Assembly: GCA_949840805.1 (NCBI GenBank) | Contig: CATKXR010000020.1 | Coordinates: 1-64,000 of the forward strand | Length of the DNA stretch: 64,000 bases | From: an uncultured Lachnospiraceae bacterium | Lineage (GTDB): Bacteria; Bacillota; Clostridia; Lachnospirales; Lachnospiraceae | Direction: 5' to 3' | In this document: positions 17,920 through 28,178 of the stretch, piece after piece | How positions within the stretch are numbered: position 1 is the stretch's first letter | Layout of the letters: each line of letters begins with the position of its first letter | Notes under the pieces: generated by a model | Database searches by the model: none | What the model was told of the DNA's origin: nothing | The model's input: only the letters and a program-made list of their open reading frames with translations | Program-made: the position numbers and the translations under genes

Positions 17920-18834
17920 CTATTTACCGCGTTCTTCCATAGCGTGAACCAGTTCTACGATCATCTCGTGGGTAGGGGCAGGAACACCGCATTTTTTCGA
18001 AGCACGGACTACGGAGCCGCTGATGGTGTTGACTTCCGTCTTGCGTCCGTCACGAAGATCTGCGCAGATGGAAGTGATGCCCTCCGGGGAATTCAGGGAG
18101 GTCTGGCGTACTTTTTCCGTAATGTCTTCCTCATCTGCTTCAAGTCCCAGTCCGTGGGCCACGGCCACAGCCTCATGGATTAACTGCTTTGTAATGGCCC
18201 AGGCATGTTCATTGCCTGCGATAAAGCCCATGGGAACCTGGAGAACGCCGGTAACTGCGCTTAAGGACACATTGGTAAAGAGCTTATTCCAGATAAGCTG
18301 GCGGATATTTTCATGGATATTGCCCTGGAAACCGCAGGAATCCAGGCATTCTTTCAGCTTTGGAAGAAAGGCTTCTGTATCTTTTGTCAGCATTCCGATA
18401 TTGGTCTTGCCGCTGCCGCCGCGGCGCACATGGCCAAGCCCAAGGACGGCTCCGTTGTCCTCCGTTGTGCCGATGATGATACGGTTCTCAGGGGCAAATT
18501 CTCCTAAGATGTCTTCGTGGCCGGATCCGTTCTGCAGAGTCATAAGATAGGTGTCCGGGCCGATAATGCCTTTATTGTTCGTGAGAGCTGCTTTGGAAAA
18601 CAGGGACTTCACAAACAAGATCACCAGATCCACTGGCTCTATGCCTTCCGTGGAAGTGACTGCAGTGGGATGGTACGTTACATCCCTGCCGTCTTCCTGC
18701 AGGATCAGCCCGTTCTGGTTGATGTGGTCAACCACAGTCTGATTCGTGTCGATCAGATAGACATCGTTGTGCAGGGACAGATGTCCGCCGTAAATGGAAC
18801 CCATGGCTCCGGCGCCAATAACCGCGATTCTCAT
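17920..18834 (-). CDS. 2-dehydropantoate 2-reductase family protein
   Basis: A 304-residue NADPH-dependent ketopantoate-reductase-type enzyme. The N-terminus MRIAVIGAGAMGSIYGGHL is the Rossmann motif; the C-terminal helical domain has the catalytic-Lys region NKLFTNVSLSAVTGVLQ and the EGITSICADLRDGRKTEV substrate segment. A true panE role in pantothenate synthesis is possible, but no panB or panC is adjacent, and many family members act on other 2-keto acids. The start at 18834 is favoured because AAAGGA is nine bases upstream; the ATG at 18843 is too close to it. A terminator separates it from the cyclase upstream. Confidence 0.85.
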   Translation of the reverse strand: MRIAVIGAGAMGSIYGGHLSLHNDVYLIDTNQTVVDHINQNGLILQEDGRDVTYHPTAVTSTEGIEPVDLVILFVKSLFSKAALTNNKGIIGPDTYLMTLQNGSGHEDILGEFAPENRIIIGTTEDNGAVLGLGHVRRGGSGKTNIGMLTKDTEAFLPKLKECLDSCGFQGNIHENIRQLIWNKLFTNVSLSAVTGVLQVPMGFIAGNEHAWAITKQLIHEAVAVAHGLGLEADEEDITEKVRQTSLNSPEGITSICADLRDGRKTEVNTISGSVVRASKKCGVPAPTHEMIVELVHAMEERGK

Positions 18835-18909
18835 AATATTCATTCCTTTCCGGTCAGGGCTGGCACAAAATATCATTTTGTGACATGCCTTTAGTCATAT
18901 TCACGAGCA

Positions 18910-18943
18910 TAAAACCTGCCATGGATGGCAATCCTGGCAGGTT
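18910..18943 (-). terminator. Terminator after the cyclase-family gene
   Basis: On the minus strand AACCTGCCA pairs with TGGCAGGTT, followed by TTATG. The T-tract is weak. Confidence 0.5.
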
Positions 18944-19027
18944 CATGAAAATCAAGTCAAAAGAACGGCATCTCAGAAACTTTCCTGCAATTCCGGAAAA
19001 CGAGACGCCAAAATGAACCGCAATTCA

Positions 19028-19714
19028 TTAAGAGAATTCAGCCAGTCCCTCGATTGCATAAGCACGGATCGGGCAGGAATCCAGTCCCTTGATGGGAAGC
19101 GGGCTGTAGGACATGAAGAATACGTCTGTATTCAGCTTGTCCAGGTTCTGCAGAACCTCCAAAAATACGATGTTTTCCGCCATCAGAATGTCATGGAACG
19201 GTTTAACATCTTCGTTGCAGTTCTCGATGGATACGCCATCGCCGAAGCCGACGCATTTTACTTTGTGGTCACGGAACCAGGTGGCGCTCTCGGCGTTGAT
19301 CAGGAGCCTCTTGTCTTCGTCTGTGTTGGTTTTCTCCGTAAAGGGCGGAATCCGGTAGGAGGAATCAATGATTACAATATCGCCTTCTTTGATCTTGCCG
19401 GCAGTGGCACGGTCAAGGTCTGCTGCCGAGATATGGGCGCGCGGAGCTACCGTATCCTTAAAGTCTACATAGATAGCTCTTCCAAGGAAGGTGGTCAATG
19501 GCAGGTCTGCCACGCTTGGCCAGTTATCGTCATGGTGGTAGGGGCATTCACAGTGGGTTCCCAGATGGCTGGTCAGATCCATGATGGTGTGAAAATCCGG
19601 AATCGGGCCGCCGGTATTGAAACGGGTCAGATGGCAACGGCGGGATTCAGTCTTCGGATCCAGGATCTTGGTCAGATCGACGATTCTCAGATTTCCTAAT
19701 TGGTATACGCTCAT
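19028..19714 (-). CDS. Cyclase family protein (kynurenine-formamidase-like hydrolase)
   Basis: A 228-residue metal-dependent hydrolase of the cyclase/KynB superfamily. The metal-binding signature appears as SHLGTHCECPYHHDDNWP, near residues 48-65, where the family usually has HxGTHxDxPxH; the first Asp is Glu here. GDIVIIDSSYR and the C-terminal GLDSCPIRAYAIEGL loop also fit. The substrate is unknown; no tryptophan-degradation genes adjoin. GGAGGT precedes the start. Confidence 0.83.
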   Translation of the reverse strand: MSVYQLGNLRIVDLTKILDPKTESRRCHLTRFNTGGPIPDFHTIMDLTSHLGTHCECPYHHDDNWPSVADLPLTTFLGRAIYVDFKDTVAPRAHISAADLDRATAGKIKEGDIVIIDSSYRIPPFTEKTNTDEDKRLLINAESATWFRDHKVKCVGFGDGVSIENCNEDVKPFHDILMAENIVFLEVLQNLDKLNTDVFFMSYSPLPIKGLDSCPIRAYAIEGLAEFS

Positions 19715-19845
19715 GATAAAATACCTCCTGAATGAAATTGTTGATAGTTATTTTGGTATTATTATACAGTATACGGAAGGGATGGGTCAAGTGTTTTTGA
19801 TGTATATATGTGGTTTTTTATAGGGCCGGCAACGGTTTGCGGAGA

Positions 19846-19884
19846 GAAAAAATGCCCGTCTTGTCTGACCCACAAGACGGGCAT
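19846..19884 (-). terminator. Terminator of galE
   Basis: On the minus strand a perfect 13-bp stem (ATGCCCGTCTTGT with ACAAGACGGGCAT, seven-base loop) is followed by TTTTTT. Confidence 0.85.
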
Positions 19885-19926
19885 GGCTCACAAGAGCTGG
19901 TGTTTTATTTTTTGATTTCCGTTTTT

Positions 19927-20949
19927 CTATTCTTCATAACCGTTGGGATTATTTTTCTGCCATCTCCAGGAATCCTCACACATTTCACGGATTCCGTATT
20001 TGGCTTTCCATCCCAGTTCTCTCTCTGCCTTAGCAGGATCCGCATAGCAGGACGGAATATCGCCTGCCCGGCGGTCCTTAAACACATAGTTGATCTTTAA
20101 GTCATTGGCTTCCTCAAAGGCATTGATCACGTCAAGGACACTGTATCCGGTACCTGTACCTAAATTATAGATCCAGACGCCGCCTTTCTCGCCGGCCATC
20201 TTGTCAAGGGCTTTTACATGGCCGTCAGCCAGGTCCACCACATGGATGTAATCCCGGACACAAGTGCCGTCCGGCGTATCGTAATCGTTTCCAAACACGC
20301 CGAGACACACAAGCTTGCCTACCGCAACCTGGGTGATATAAGGAAGCAGGTTGTTGGGGATGCCTCTGGGGTTCTCGCCGATTCTGCCGGTCTTGTGGGC
20401 GCCGATGGGATTGAAATACCGAAGAAGCATGACTTTCCACTCGGGATCTGCGGTGTGCAGGTCTGTAAGTATCTGCTCCAGCATCCCTTTGGTCTGCCCG
20501 TAAGGATTGGTGATGGCTCCCTTGGGGCATTCCTCGGTAATCGGAATAAACGCCGGATCACCGTATACCGTGGCAGAGGAACTAAACACGATGCTCTTCA
20601 CGCCGTGATTTCTCATAGAATCGCAGAGAATCAGCGTTCCGGTAATATTATTGTGATAATACTCCAATGGCTTATATACGGACTCTCCTACTGCCTTGAG
20701 CCCTGCAAAATGGATGACGCCGTCAATCTTTTCGTTATCAAATACCCGGTCTAACGCCGGCTTGTCCAGGAGATCTACCTCATAAAAAGTCACATGTTTT
20801 CCTGTGATCTCCTCCACCCGTTTTAAAGACTCTTTACAGGAATTACAAAGATTGTCCACAACAACCACCTCATAACCTGCATTCAAAAGTTCTACACAGG
20901 TATGGCTGCCGATATAGCCTGCTCCTCCCGTAACCAAAATAGTTGCCAT
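19927..20949 (-). CDS. galE: UDP-glucose 4-epimerase
   Basis: A 340-residue short-chain dehydrogenase-type epimerase that interconverts UDP-glucose and UDP-galactose. It begins MATILVTGGAGYIGSHT (NAD-binding). The catalytic Tyr-Lys pair is in NPYGQTKGMLEQ, and the substrate segment LRYFNPIGAH is present. Length and motifs are typical throughout. It is monocistronic, supplying UDP-galactose for envelope sugars or taking part in galactose use. GAAGGAGG-like sequence precedes the start. Confidence 0.96.
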   Translation of the reverse strand: MATILVTGGAGYIGSHTCVELLNAGYEVVVVDNLCNSCKESLKRVEEITGKHVTFYEVDLLDKPALDRVFDNEKIDGVIHFAGLKAVGESVYKPLEYYHNNITGTLILCDSMRNHGVKSIVFSSSATVYGDPAFIPITEECPKGAITNPYGQTKGMLEQILTDLHTADPEWKVMLLRYFNPIGAHKTGRIGENPRGIPNNLLPYITQVAVGKLVCLGVFGNDYDTPDGTCVRDYIHVVDLADGHVKALDKMAGEKGGVWIYNLGTGTGYSVLDVINAFEEANDLKINYVFKDRRAGDIPSCYADPAKAERELGWKAKYGIREMCEDSWRWQKNNPNGYEE

Positions 20950-21122
20950 GTTTTACTCCTCCTTCTCATATGGCCTTTTTCCCGCCGTGCAAAGCCGCAG
21001 CACTCTGTCATGGCGATAAAAAGGTCTTTCTGTTTATTATAAACGGAACAAGTTGATAAAACAATAACAAAATCACTTTATTTTATGTGAATAGTAATGA
21101 TATAAAAATTTTATAAAAATAC

Positions 21123-21151
21123 TTGCATAAATTTCGATTATGAATTATATT
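21123..21151 (+). promoter_or_regulatory. Promoter of the riboflavin operon
   Basis: TTGCAT (21123-21128), a 17-base spacer and TATATT (21146-21151), ending about 17 bases before the FMN aptamer. Confidence 0.65.
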
Positions 21152-21167
21152 ATAAAAATCAGAAATA

Positions 21168-21273
21168 ATCTTCAGGGCAGGGTGCAAGTCCCTACCGGCG
21201 GTACAGCCCGCGAGCCGAAAGGCCGATCCGGTGAGATTCCGGAGCCGACAGTATAGTCTGGATGAAAGAAGAT
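21168..21273 (+). promoter_or_regulatory. FMN riboswitch (RFN element)
   Basis: The aptamer is recognisable from conserved blocks: ATCTTC and GAAGAT forming P1, AGGGCAGGGTGCAAGTCCC, CCGGCGGTA, AGCCCGCGAGCC and CCGGTGAGATTCCGGAGCCGACAGT-type junction elements (21171-21250). It precedes ribD and should switch the downstream terminator (21354-21388) in response to FMN. Together with its promoter and expression platform it fills most of the 20950-21426 gap. Confidence 0.95.
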
Positions 21274-21353
21274 GACGGATGCAGGCAGGAGGGGATCCCT
21301 CCCGCGGATACAGCAAACCGGTGTATGCTTGTTTGATTTGCCAGGTCATAATG

Positions 21354-21388
21354 CTCTGAGATGGAATGTTCCATTTCAGAGTTTTTTT
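21354..21388 (+). terminator. Riboswitch-controlled terminator before ribD
   Basis: A 13-bp stem (21354-21366 with 21369-21381, one G-T mismatch) followed by seven T. It lies between the FMN aptamer and ribD, so FMN binding should favour its formation. Confidence 0.85.
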
Positions 21389-21426
21389 ATTTTTCACATT
21401 CCTGTTGGAAAGGAAGGATTCATCTC

Positions 21427-22536
21427 ATGACAGACCAGGATTATATGGCACGGGCCATCAGCCTTGCAAAACGGGGAGAGGGATGGACGAACCCCAACCC
21501 AATGGTGGGAGCCGTGATCGTGAAAAACGGAAAAATAATCGGAGAAGGATATCACGCCCGGTATGGGGGACTCCATGCAGAGCGCAATGCGATCCGTTCC
21601 CTGTCAGAACCGGCAAAGGGCGCGACTTTGTATGTGACTCTGGAACCCTGCTGTCATTATGGCAAAACACCGCCATGTACCGATGCTGTCATAGAGCAGG
21701 GTATCAGCCGGGTAGTCATTGGTTCAAAAGACCCCAACCCAAAGGTTGCCGGAAAAGGAGCGGCGATTCTTCGGGCAGTGGGAATACAGGTGGAAGAAGG
21801 GTTTATGCGGGAAGAATGCGACCGGCTGAACCCCGTGTTTTTCCATTATATAACGACAAAAAGGCCTTATGTAGTGATGAAATACGCCATGACCCTGGAC
21901 GGGAAAATCGCCACTCACACAGGGACTTCCAAATGGATCACGGGGGAAGCCGCGCGGAAGACGGTGCAGGATATGCGCCACAGATATATGGGAATCATGG
22001 CGGGAATCGGCACCGTGCTGGCAGACGACCCTATGCTGAATGTCAGGATGGAAGGGAAAAAAAGCCCGGTCCGCATTATCTGCGACAGCCACCTGCGGAT
22101 TCCCCTAGACAGCCGGATCTGCCGGACGGCCAGGGACTATCCGACCATTGTGGCCTGCGGGGCGGCAGACCCGGAAGCGGCCGCCAGGCTTAAAGACATA
22201 GGAATTCAGGTTATATCCGTGCCGGACAGCCAGGGGCGGGCAGATCTGAAAAAACTGATGGAGGAGCTGGGAAACCGCAAAATTGACAGTATACTTCTTG
22301 AGGGGGGAGGCCGGCTGAACGAAAGCGCCTTAAGGGCCGGAATCGTACAGGAAATCAAGGTGTTTGTAGCCCCGAAACTTTTTGGAGGAAGCGCAGCCGG
22401 CTCTCCGGTGACAGGGCCGGGAGTGGCTTTGCCGGATGACGCCTGGAAGGTGAGTCTGAAAGCCGTGTCCCGGACAGGGGAGGATCTTCTTTTGGAATAT
22501 AAGGTTCAAACATCCGTCATACAAGGAACGGTTTAA
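21427..22536 (+). CDS. ribD: Bifunctional riboflavin biosynthesis deaminase/reductase RibD
   Basis: A 369-residue enzyme for the second and third steps of riboflavin synthesis. The N-terminal deaminase zinc site is HAERNAI (His-Ala-Glu) and TLEPCCHYGKTPPC. The C-terminal reductase carries VVMKYAMTLDGKIAT and LLEGGGRLNESAL. The start at 21427 has GGAAGGA upstream; the longer frame from 21361 would begin inside the terminator. It is the first gene of the FMN-regulated operon. Confidence 0.95.
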   Translation: MTDQDYMARAISLAKRGEGWTNPNPMVGAVIVKNGKIIGEGYHARYGGLHAERNAIRSLSEPAKGATLYVTLEPCCHYGKTPPCTDAVIEQGISRVVIGSKDPNPKVAGKGAAILRAVGIQVEEGFMREECDRLNPVFFHYITTKRPYVVMKYAMTLDGKIATHTGTSKWITGEAARKTVQDMRHRYMGIMAGIGTVLADDPMLNVRMEGKKSPVRIICDSHLRIPLDSRICRTARDYPTIVACGAADPEAAARLKDIGIQVISVPDSQGRADLKKLMEELGNRKIDSILLEGGGRLNESALRAGIVQEIKVFVAPKLFGGSAAGSPVTGPGVALPDDAWKVSLKAVSRTGEDLLLEYKVQTSVIQGTV

Positions 22537-22574
22537 AAGTTATTTCTGGCCGGTTCTTTAGAGAGGAGGCAGAC

Positions 22575-23291
22575 ATGTTCACAGGAATCATAGAAGAGCT
22601 GGGACGGATCCGGCGGATATCCCTGCAGGGCAGTTCCGGGCAGATTGCCATAGGGGCAAAAAAGGTTTTGGAGGGAACGAGGATCGGGGACAGTATCGCG
22701 GTAAACGGCATTTGCCTGACAGTGGTATCCCTGCAGACGGACGGATTTACTGCTGACATAATGGCGGAAACCGTCAGAAGAAGCAGCCTGAAAACAGGAA
22801 GGCCGGGGGATCTGGTAAACCTGGAACGGGCCATGGCGGCGGACGGACGTTTTGGAGGCCATCTGGTTTCCGGGCATATTGACGGAACCGGCGTGATCCG
22901 TTCTCTTGAAAAAGAGGAAAACGCCGTGTGGGTAACGGTTGAGGCCGGCGGGAATATCACACGGTTTATTGTGGAAAAGGGTTCTGTCTGCATAGATGGA
23001 ATCAGCCTGACAGTGGCGGTGGCAGGAGACACCTGGTTTAAGGTCTCCGTTATTCCCCATACAGGCAAAGAGACTGCCCTCTTGCAGAGAAAACCCGGAG
23101 ATCTTGTCAATCTGGAAAATGATATCATCGGAAAATACGTGGAGAGGCTGATGGGGCTGCCGCAAAAAGAAGCAGGATTTTCCCCGGAGACTGATGTGCC
23201 AAAGTACATGGCGAGGGCGGCGCGGGACAGGGGGGACAGCGTTTTGCCGACAGGAATCACGATGGATTTTTTAAGAGAATATGAAATCTGA
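22575..23291 (+). CDS. ribE: Riboflavin synthase, alpha subunit
   Basis: A 238-residue lumazine-dismutating enzyme, the last step of riboflavin synthesis. It has two similar barrel halves, [12 protein letters not shown]...VNGICLTV and [11 protein letters not shown]...IDGISLTV, each repeating the same lumazine-binding pattern. It is about 20 residues longer than many homologues because of a C-terminal tail. GAGAGGAGG precedes the start. It is in the FMN-riboswitch operon between ribD and ribBA. Confidence 0.95.
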   Translation: MFTGIIEELGRIRRISLQGSSGQIAIGAKKVLEGTRIGDSIAVNGICLTVVSLQTDGFTADIMAETVRRSSLKTGRPGDLVNLERAMAADGRFGGHLVSGHIDGTGVIRSLEKEENAVWVTVEAGGNITRFIVEKGSVCIDGISLTVAVAGDTWFKVSVIPHTGKETALLQRKPGDLVNLENDIIGKYVERLMGLPQKEAGFSPETDVPKYMARAARDRGDSVLPTGITMDFLREYEI

Positions 23292-23334
23292 TTATACCGA
23301 AACGGCTTTTACGGTTAAGAAAAGGAGCATAAAG

Positions 23335-24543
23335 ATGGAATATCAATATCACAGCATCGAAGAAGCTTTAGCCGACCTGCGTGCCGGAAAAATCATCCTG
23401 GTCACTGACGACCCTGACCGGGAAAACGAAGGAGACATGATCTGCGCGGCCGAATTTGCCACCCGGGAAAATATTAATTTTATGGCCTGCCATGCCAAGG
23501 GGCTGATCTGCACGCCTATGAGCGGGGCATTTGCCGCAAGGCTGGGGTTGCCGCCGATGGTAGCGGAAAATACAGACAACCACCAGACCGCATTTACCGT
23601 ATCCATCGACCACATAGATACCTCTACGGGAATTTCGGCAGCGGAACGTTCTTATACCATAATGAAATGCGTGGAGGAAGGTACAAAGCCGGAAGATTTC
23701 CGCCGTCCGGGCCATGTGTTTCCTTTGATTGCCAGGCCGGGAGGGGTGCTGGTGAGGAACGGGCATACGGAAGCAACTGTGGATCTGTGCCGTCTGGCCG
23801 GATTGAAAGAATGCGGGATCTGCTGTGAGATCATGGAAGAAGACGGCACCATGATGAGGACAAAAAACCTGTGGAAACTGGCAAAAGAATACGGTCTGAA
23901 ATTCATCACCATAAAGGAACTGCAGGATTACTGCCGGATTCATGAAAAGCATGTGGTGCGGGAGGCATGTGCCGACATGCCCACACAATACGGCCGTTTC
24001 CGGATCTATGGTTATATCAATGATATTTCCGGGGAACATCATGTTGCCCTGGTAAAGGGAGAGATCGGGGACGGAGAGAACGTGCTCTGCCGCGTCCACT
24101 CGGAATGCCTGACAGGGGACACGTTCGGTTCCATGCGGTGCGACTGCGGAAAACAGCTTCAGACAGCCATGAAGCAGATTGAGGAAGAAGGCCGGGGAAT
24201 CGTATTGTATATGCGTCAGGAAGGCCGGGGAATCGGGCTGATCAACAAACTGAAAGCATATGAGCTTCAGGAGCAGGGCTATGACACGGTGGAGGCAAAT
24301 GTAAAGCTGGGATTTGCGCCGGATTTGCGGGAATATTGGATTGGGGCGCAGATTCTCTCGGATCTTGGCGTTAAGTCGCTGAGGCTTCTGACCAACAACC
24401 CGGACAAGGTTTATGGAATCGGTGATTTTGGCCTCGAAATTCGGGAACGGGTTCCGATTGAGATCGAGCTGCAGCCCTTCGACGAGTTCTATATGCGCAC
24501 AAAGCAGACAAAGATGGGACATATTTTCCACCATATTTTGTAG
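23335..24543 (+). CDS. ribBA: Bifunctional DHBP synthase / GTP cyclohydrolase II
   Basis: A 402-residue fusion that makes both riboflavin precursors. The N-terminal RibB half has the acidic [17 protein letters not shown] site and THEAT-like GHTEATVDL. The C-terminal RibA half has the GTP cyclohydrolase zinc cysteines in [18 protein letters not shown] and RQEGRGIGL. The start at 23335 has AAAAGGAG upstream and avoids overlap with ribE that the frame start at 23281 would give. Confidence 0.95.
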   Translation: MEYQYHSIEEALADLRAGKIILVTDDPDRENEGDMICAAEFATRENINFMACHAKGLICTPMSGAFAARLGLPPMVAENTDNHQTAFTVSIDHIDTSTGISAAERSYTIMKCVEEGTKPEDFRRPGHVFPLIARPGGVLVRNGHTEATVDLCRLAGLKECGICCEIMEEDGTMMRTKNLWKLAKEYGLKFITIKELQDYCRIHEKHVVREACADMPTQYGRFRIYGYINDISGEHHVALVKGEIGDGENVLCRVHSECLTGDTFGSMRCDCGKQLQTAMKQIEEEGRGIVLYMRQEGRGIGLINKLKAYELQEQGYDTVEANVKLGFAPDLREYWIGAQILSDLGVKSLRLLTNNPDKVYGIGDFGLEIRERVPIEIELQPFDEFYMRTKQTKMGHIFHHIL

Positions 24544-24582
24544 TATTATTCAAAAAACTAAAAAATCCAGGAGGAAACGGAT

Positions 24583-25056
24583 ATGAGAGAGATTCACGTA
24601 TTAGAAGGAAAAGTAGTAGCGCCGGAAGGGATGAAGGTGGCGATCGTGGCTTCTCGTTTTAACGAGATTATCGTCAATAAACTGTTAGGCGGGGCAGTGG
24701 ACGGCCTGGTGCGCCACGGCGTGGAGGAAGACAATATTACGGCCGCCTGGGTTCCGGGCGCTTTCGAGATCCCGGTGACGGCATCTAAGCTGGCCAGATC
24801 GGGAAAATATGATGCCGTGATCTGTGTCGGCGCGGTTATCCGGGGCGATACCACCCATTATGATTATGTGTGCAGCGAGGTGTCCAAAGGCATCGCCCAG
24901 GTAAGCCTTTCTACGGGGATTCCGGTTCTCTTCGGCGTGATCACCACAGAGAATATCGAGCAGGCTATTGCCCGCGCCGGAAGCAAAGCAGGAAACAAAG
25001 GATATGACTGCGCCCTTTCTGCCATTGAGATGGTGAACCTGATGGCGCAGATCTGA
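24583..25056 (+). CDS. ribH: 6,7-dimethyl-8-ribityllumazine synthase
   Basis: A 157-residue subunit of the lumazine synthase capsid that supplies the substrate of riboflavin synthase. Motifs [28 protein letters not shown] and the catalytic-His segment [14 protein letters not shown] are all present. It is the last gene of the operon, 39 bp after ribBA, with CAGGAGG upstream. Confidence 0.96.
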   Translation: MREIHVLEGKVVAPEGMKVAIVASRFNEIIVNKLLGGAVDGLVRHGVEEDNITAAWVPGAFEIPVTASKLARSGKYDAVICVGAVIRGDTTHYDYVCSEVSKGIAQVSLSTGIPVLFGVITTENIEQAIARAGSKAGNKGYDCALSAIEMVNLMAQI

Positions 25057-25089
25057 TATCCGCCCAAGGAACGGATGAGTGCGGGTCTG

Positions 25090-25887
25090 CTATTTTTCAA
25101 TAAGGCCTAGTTCTTCCAAGGCGTAAGCAATCCCGTCCTCTTCCACCGTCTTTGTGATAAATTCCGCATATGCCTCGAGCTTTTCGTCATGCTTTCCCAT
25201 GAGAACGGAATGCCTGGCATATTCAAACATAGACAGGTCATTCATGCTGTCCCCAAACACAAAGGCATCTTCCAGGGACATCCCATAAGCTTTCAGGACA
25301 ACCTGGATCGCTGTGGCTTTGGAATGTCCCTTTGGGACACATTCATAGAAATTGTCTCCTCTGTCGATGGCTTCAATGTCCGGTTCCAGGGTTTTAAAAA
25401 ATCTTTCCTTGTCGCTGTGTCCGTCTGCTATCACACAGAACTTATCAAACACATAATCGTCGTTTTCCCAGCCATGGTCTGTCAGGATACCGCTTCCGGC
25501 AACAGAACGTTTCAGCCGTGCCACGGCCGGGATTTCAGGTTCGCCCTTCTGCATACAGCAGCTTTCCGGCCCTTCCAGCACACCGTCAAGGCCGCATGAC
25601 AGAATGTCTTTTTTAATGCGGCTGCATCGCCATACAGGGATTTGATGATGATACAGAGTCTTTCCTTCCACTTCTATGTAAGTGCCGCATCCGCAGAGGC
25701 AGCCGTCTGCCTCCATATTCTTCATAAAATCCCTGGTCAGGCAATATGTCCTGCCTGAATTGATAAATACAAGGTGGCCTCTTTTTCTGGCGGCTTTTAA
25801 TGCCTGCATTGCACTTTCCGGCACGGTATGGGTGATCTCGCTTAACAGTGTTCCGTCAATATCAAAAAATAATGCTTTTCTGTCCAT
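25090..25887 (-). CDS. HAD-superfamily phosphatase, Cof type
   Basis: A 265-residue cytoplasmic phosphatase. Motif I is FFDIDGTLLSE, motif II NSGR, motif III Lys in KGHSKATAIQ, and motif IV GDSMNDLSMFEYA. The Cof-type cap domain lies in the middle. Substrates of such proteins are small phosphorylated sugars or cofactors such as FMN or PLP; none can be assigned. It is convergent with ribH and lies 68 bp after a GGDEF gene on the same strand, possibly as one unit. Confidence 0.9.
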   Translation of the reverse strand: MDRKALFFDIDGTLLSEITHTVPESAMQALKAARKRGHLVFINSGRTYCLTRDFMKNMEADGCLCGCGTYIEVEGKTLYHHQIPVWRCSRIKKDILSCGLDGVLEGPESCCMQKGEPEIPAVARLKRSVAGSGILTDHGWENDDYVFDKFCVIADGHSDKERFFKTLEPDIEAIDRGDNFYECVPKGHSKATAIQVVLKAYGMSLEDAFVFGDSMNDLSMFEYARHSVLMGKHDEKLEAYAEFITKTVEEDGIAYALEELGLIEK

Positions 25888-25955
25888 TTTTTTCCCTTCT
25901 TTAAAAAGTCATTTCGTAGCCATCTGGTCTCCTCCTGTCAATCTTGGGCAGCATC

Positions 25956-27929
25956 TTACCTCATTTGGCGGCGGTCATTGGCGCCTATGTAATAGAGACG
26001 TTTGTCCTCGTACATTCTCTGTTCTGCCGTCTTTACAATAGAAGAAGGAGACATGGTGGAGTCACCGGATGCCGTTCCTATGGAAACATGGTACCCGCTT
26101 TCTTGTGCTTTCTTTTTTGCCTCGGCTGCCAGTTCGGCGGCAGAAGCTTCGTCCAGGTCCGTAAAGGCCAAAAATTCATCTCCCCCGATCCGATAAACGT
26201 AACCGTCCCGGAACGCATCTGCCAGAACATGGGCAACAAACTGCAGCATCCTGTCGCCCGCGGTGTGTCCCTGGCTGTTATTCAGTTCATGAAGGCCATT
26301 GGCGTCTGCATAAATGCAGGTAAGGCGGGCAGGGGGATTCGCTTCATACTGGCTTATTTTTTGCTCATAGGAATTCCGGTTGCGGAGATTGGTAAGGGAA
26401 TCGGTAGTTCCCATTTTTTCTATGGTCTCGTAAGCCTGGATATTGTAAAGGGCCATGGAAAAGCTGAAAGCAACACAGGTCAGTAAATCCGTGGTATCAC
26501 AAGGATGCGCCATATCTATGGCGGCCAGTACCCCGATCAGATGGTGTTCCTGGCCTTCAATGGGAATTGCCATCAGTGTGCTGACTCCGAAGGTATCCAG
26601 GAGCTCTGTTATTTTATCAGCAGGTTTATTGCCTGCGCGGGCAGATGCGCCTTTTGCTGATACGGTATAGCCGTAATGGCGAAGCATCATATCTTCTGCC
26701 AGAACCTGGGCAATCTGTTTCATCCGTTTTTGGCTGTTTTCTTCATCAGGCTTTTCCTGCCAGGTAAAGACGCGGCAGACTTCATTGTCGGCAATGGCAG
26801 CCAGGAGGGTGAAGCGGGCGGTGGTAGCGCGGGCTACCATTTCCAGGGAAATCAGGATGTTTTCCGGCTGCCGGTAAGCGTCAAATAAGGTCTGCTGAAT
26901 ATTATACATGTAGTATATGTGGCGGATCTCCGCTTCCTTTGATTTCATCTCCCTCTGGCTGTAAAACAGAATCAGAAAAAAATATATCAAGGAGATAATG
27001 CCCTCGAAGATGCAAAGCCATAATAAAACGGTTTTGATGTACTGGGTTCCTTCAAGAACCGTGCTCTCAGGCACAGACAGAAGAAGAAACCACTGGTTAA
27101 TGCCAACCGGTTCATACGCGGTGTATAAATATTCCTGAAGGTCAGGGGAAAAGTAAGCGGTCATTCCTTTTTGGCCTTCTGAAAAATCCCGGATGAGCTG
27201 TTGTTCGCTGTATCCGTTTTTGATCTGGCGGCCTTTCTGGACGTTGGTATTTTCGGTACGGCCATGAAGGGTGTTCAGGATCAGATCCATATTTTTCGAG
27301 TCCACAATGGAGAGGCTGGAATTGCCGTCAAATAGATAAACCTCAAAATAGCGGGAGATGTGATCCAGTTCTATGATGCCCAAAAGGATTCCCTCCGTAT
27401 GGCTGGCGTCCTGAATCGGGATGCTGTAGTACACGATCCAGTTTCCCGGCTCCAGAGGATCCTGGACGGCGTCCGAGAAAAACGGGCCTTTTTCTGCCAG
27501 CTCGTCAAAGGAAACGGTGTTTATGGAGACCGTGCAGGTTCCGTCCGGCATCATCACCCGATTGTCAGGAAGCAGGATTCCCAGTTTTGAGATAATATCC
27601 TTTTTTTCGTAGGCTTCCAGAATTTTATGTACCTCTATGGAGGACAGGTTATCTTCCTGGCCGATCAGGCAGGCAAGGACATCCATATCATTTTTGAAGG
27701 TCGAAATATGACGGTTGATATTGTTTTTGGTATTTTGGGCTTCCTGTCTCAGAGTGCTAAGGCAGAAATCTACGGAATAAGATCCCAGAAGTCCCATGAC
27801 AGTAAAAAAACCAAGGGACAAAACCAGGATAAAACCTGCCGTGGAAAACATGGTTTTGAACCGCTGCCGGGATATGGTTTTGATCCGGGCCTGTTCTGAG
27901 GAGCTGTTGTTTTCAGATATGGGGATCAT
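25956..27929 (-). CDS. Membrane diguanylate cyclase-type GGDEF protein
   Basis: A 657-residue signal protein expected to make cyclic di-GMP. A membrane helix (about 27-50) is followed by an extracellular Cache-like sensor region (about 55-305), a second membrane helix (about 308-332), a GAF-like cytoplasmic segment, and a GGDEF domain with [10 protein letters not shown] at 580-589. The sequence before GGDEF lacks the RxxD inhibitory site, so product feedback may be absent. AAGGAAGGA precedes the start. No EAL/HD-GYP partner or c-di-GMP riboswitch was found in the window. Confidence 0.9.
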   Translation of the reverse strand: MIPISENNSSSEQARIKTISRQRFKTMFSTAGFILVLSLGFFTVMGLLGSYSVDFCLSTLRQEAQNTKNNINRHISTFKNDMDVLACLIGQEDNLSSIEVHKILEAYEKKDIISKLGILLPDNRVMMPDGTCTVSINTVSFDELAEKGPFFSDAVQDPLEPGNWIVYYSIPIQDASHTEGILLGIIELDHISRYFEVYLFDGNSSLSIVDSKNMDLILNTLHGRTENTNVQKGRQIKNGYSEQQLIRDFSEGQKGMTAYFSPDLQEYLYTAYEPVGINQWFLLLSVPESTVLEGTQYIKTVLLWLCIFEGIISLIYFFLILFYSQREMKSKEAEIRHIYYMYNIQQTLFDAYRQPENILISLEMVARATTARFTLLAAIADNEVCRVFTWQEKPDEENSQKRMKQIAQVLAEDMMLRHYGYTVSAKGASARAGNKPADKITELLDTFGVSTLMAIPIEGQEHHLIGVLAAIDMAHPCDTTDLLTCVAFSFSMALYNIQAYETIEKMGTTDSLTNLRNRNSYEQKISQYEANPPARLTCIYADANGLHELNNSQGHTAGDRMLQFVAHVLADAFRDGYVYRIGGDEFLAFTDLDEASAAELAAEAKKKAQESGYHVSIGTASGDSTMSPSSIVKTAEQRMYEDKRLYYIGANDRRQMR

Positions 27930-28178
27930 AGAGGGTCCTTCCTTATAATTTTGTATTTTTTGAAACCGGCCGGGAAAACATTCACGGGCATATTCGGACG
28001 GTTTCGGATATGGCTGACGGGATCATTCTATCATGGTCAGGGCGGGATTGTCAATAAAGCAACCTGCTTGATAAAAAGAGAAGCCTGTGGTAAGATAGAG
28101 ACGCCGAAAAAGAGGAACGGCAACAGTTTGCCCATAGGGGTTGTTGCGGTAAGCAGAATATTGTACAAGGAGAGAAGA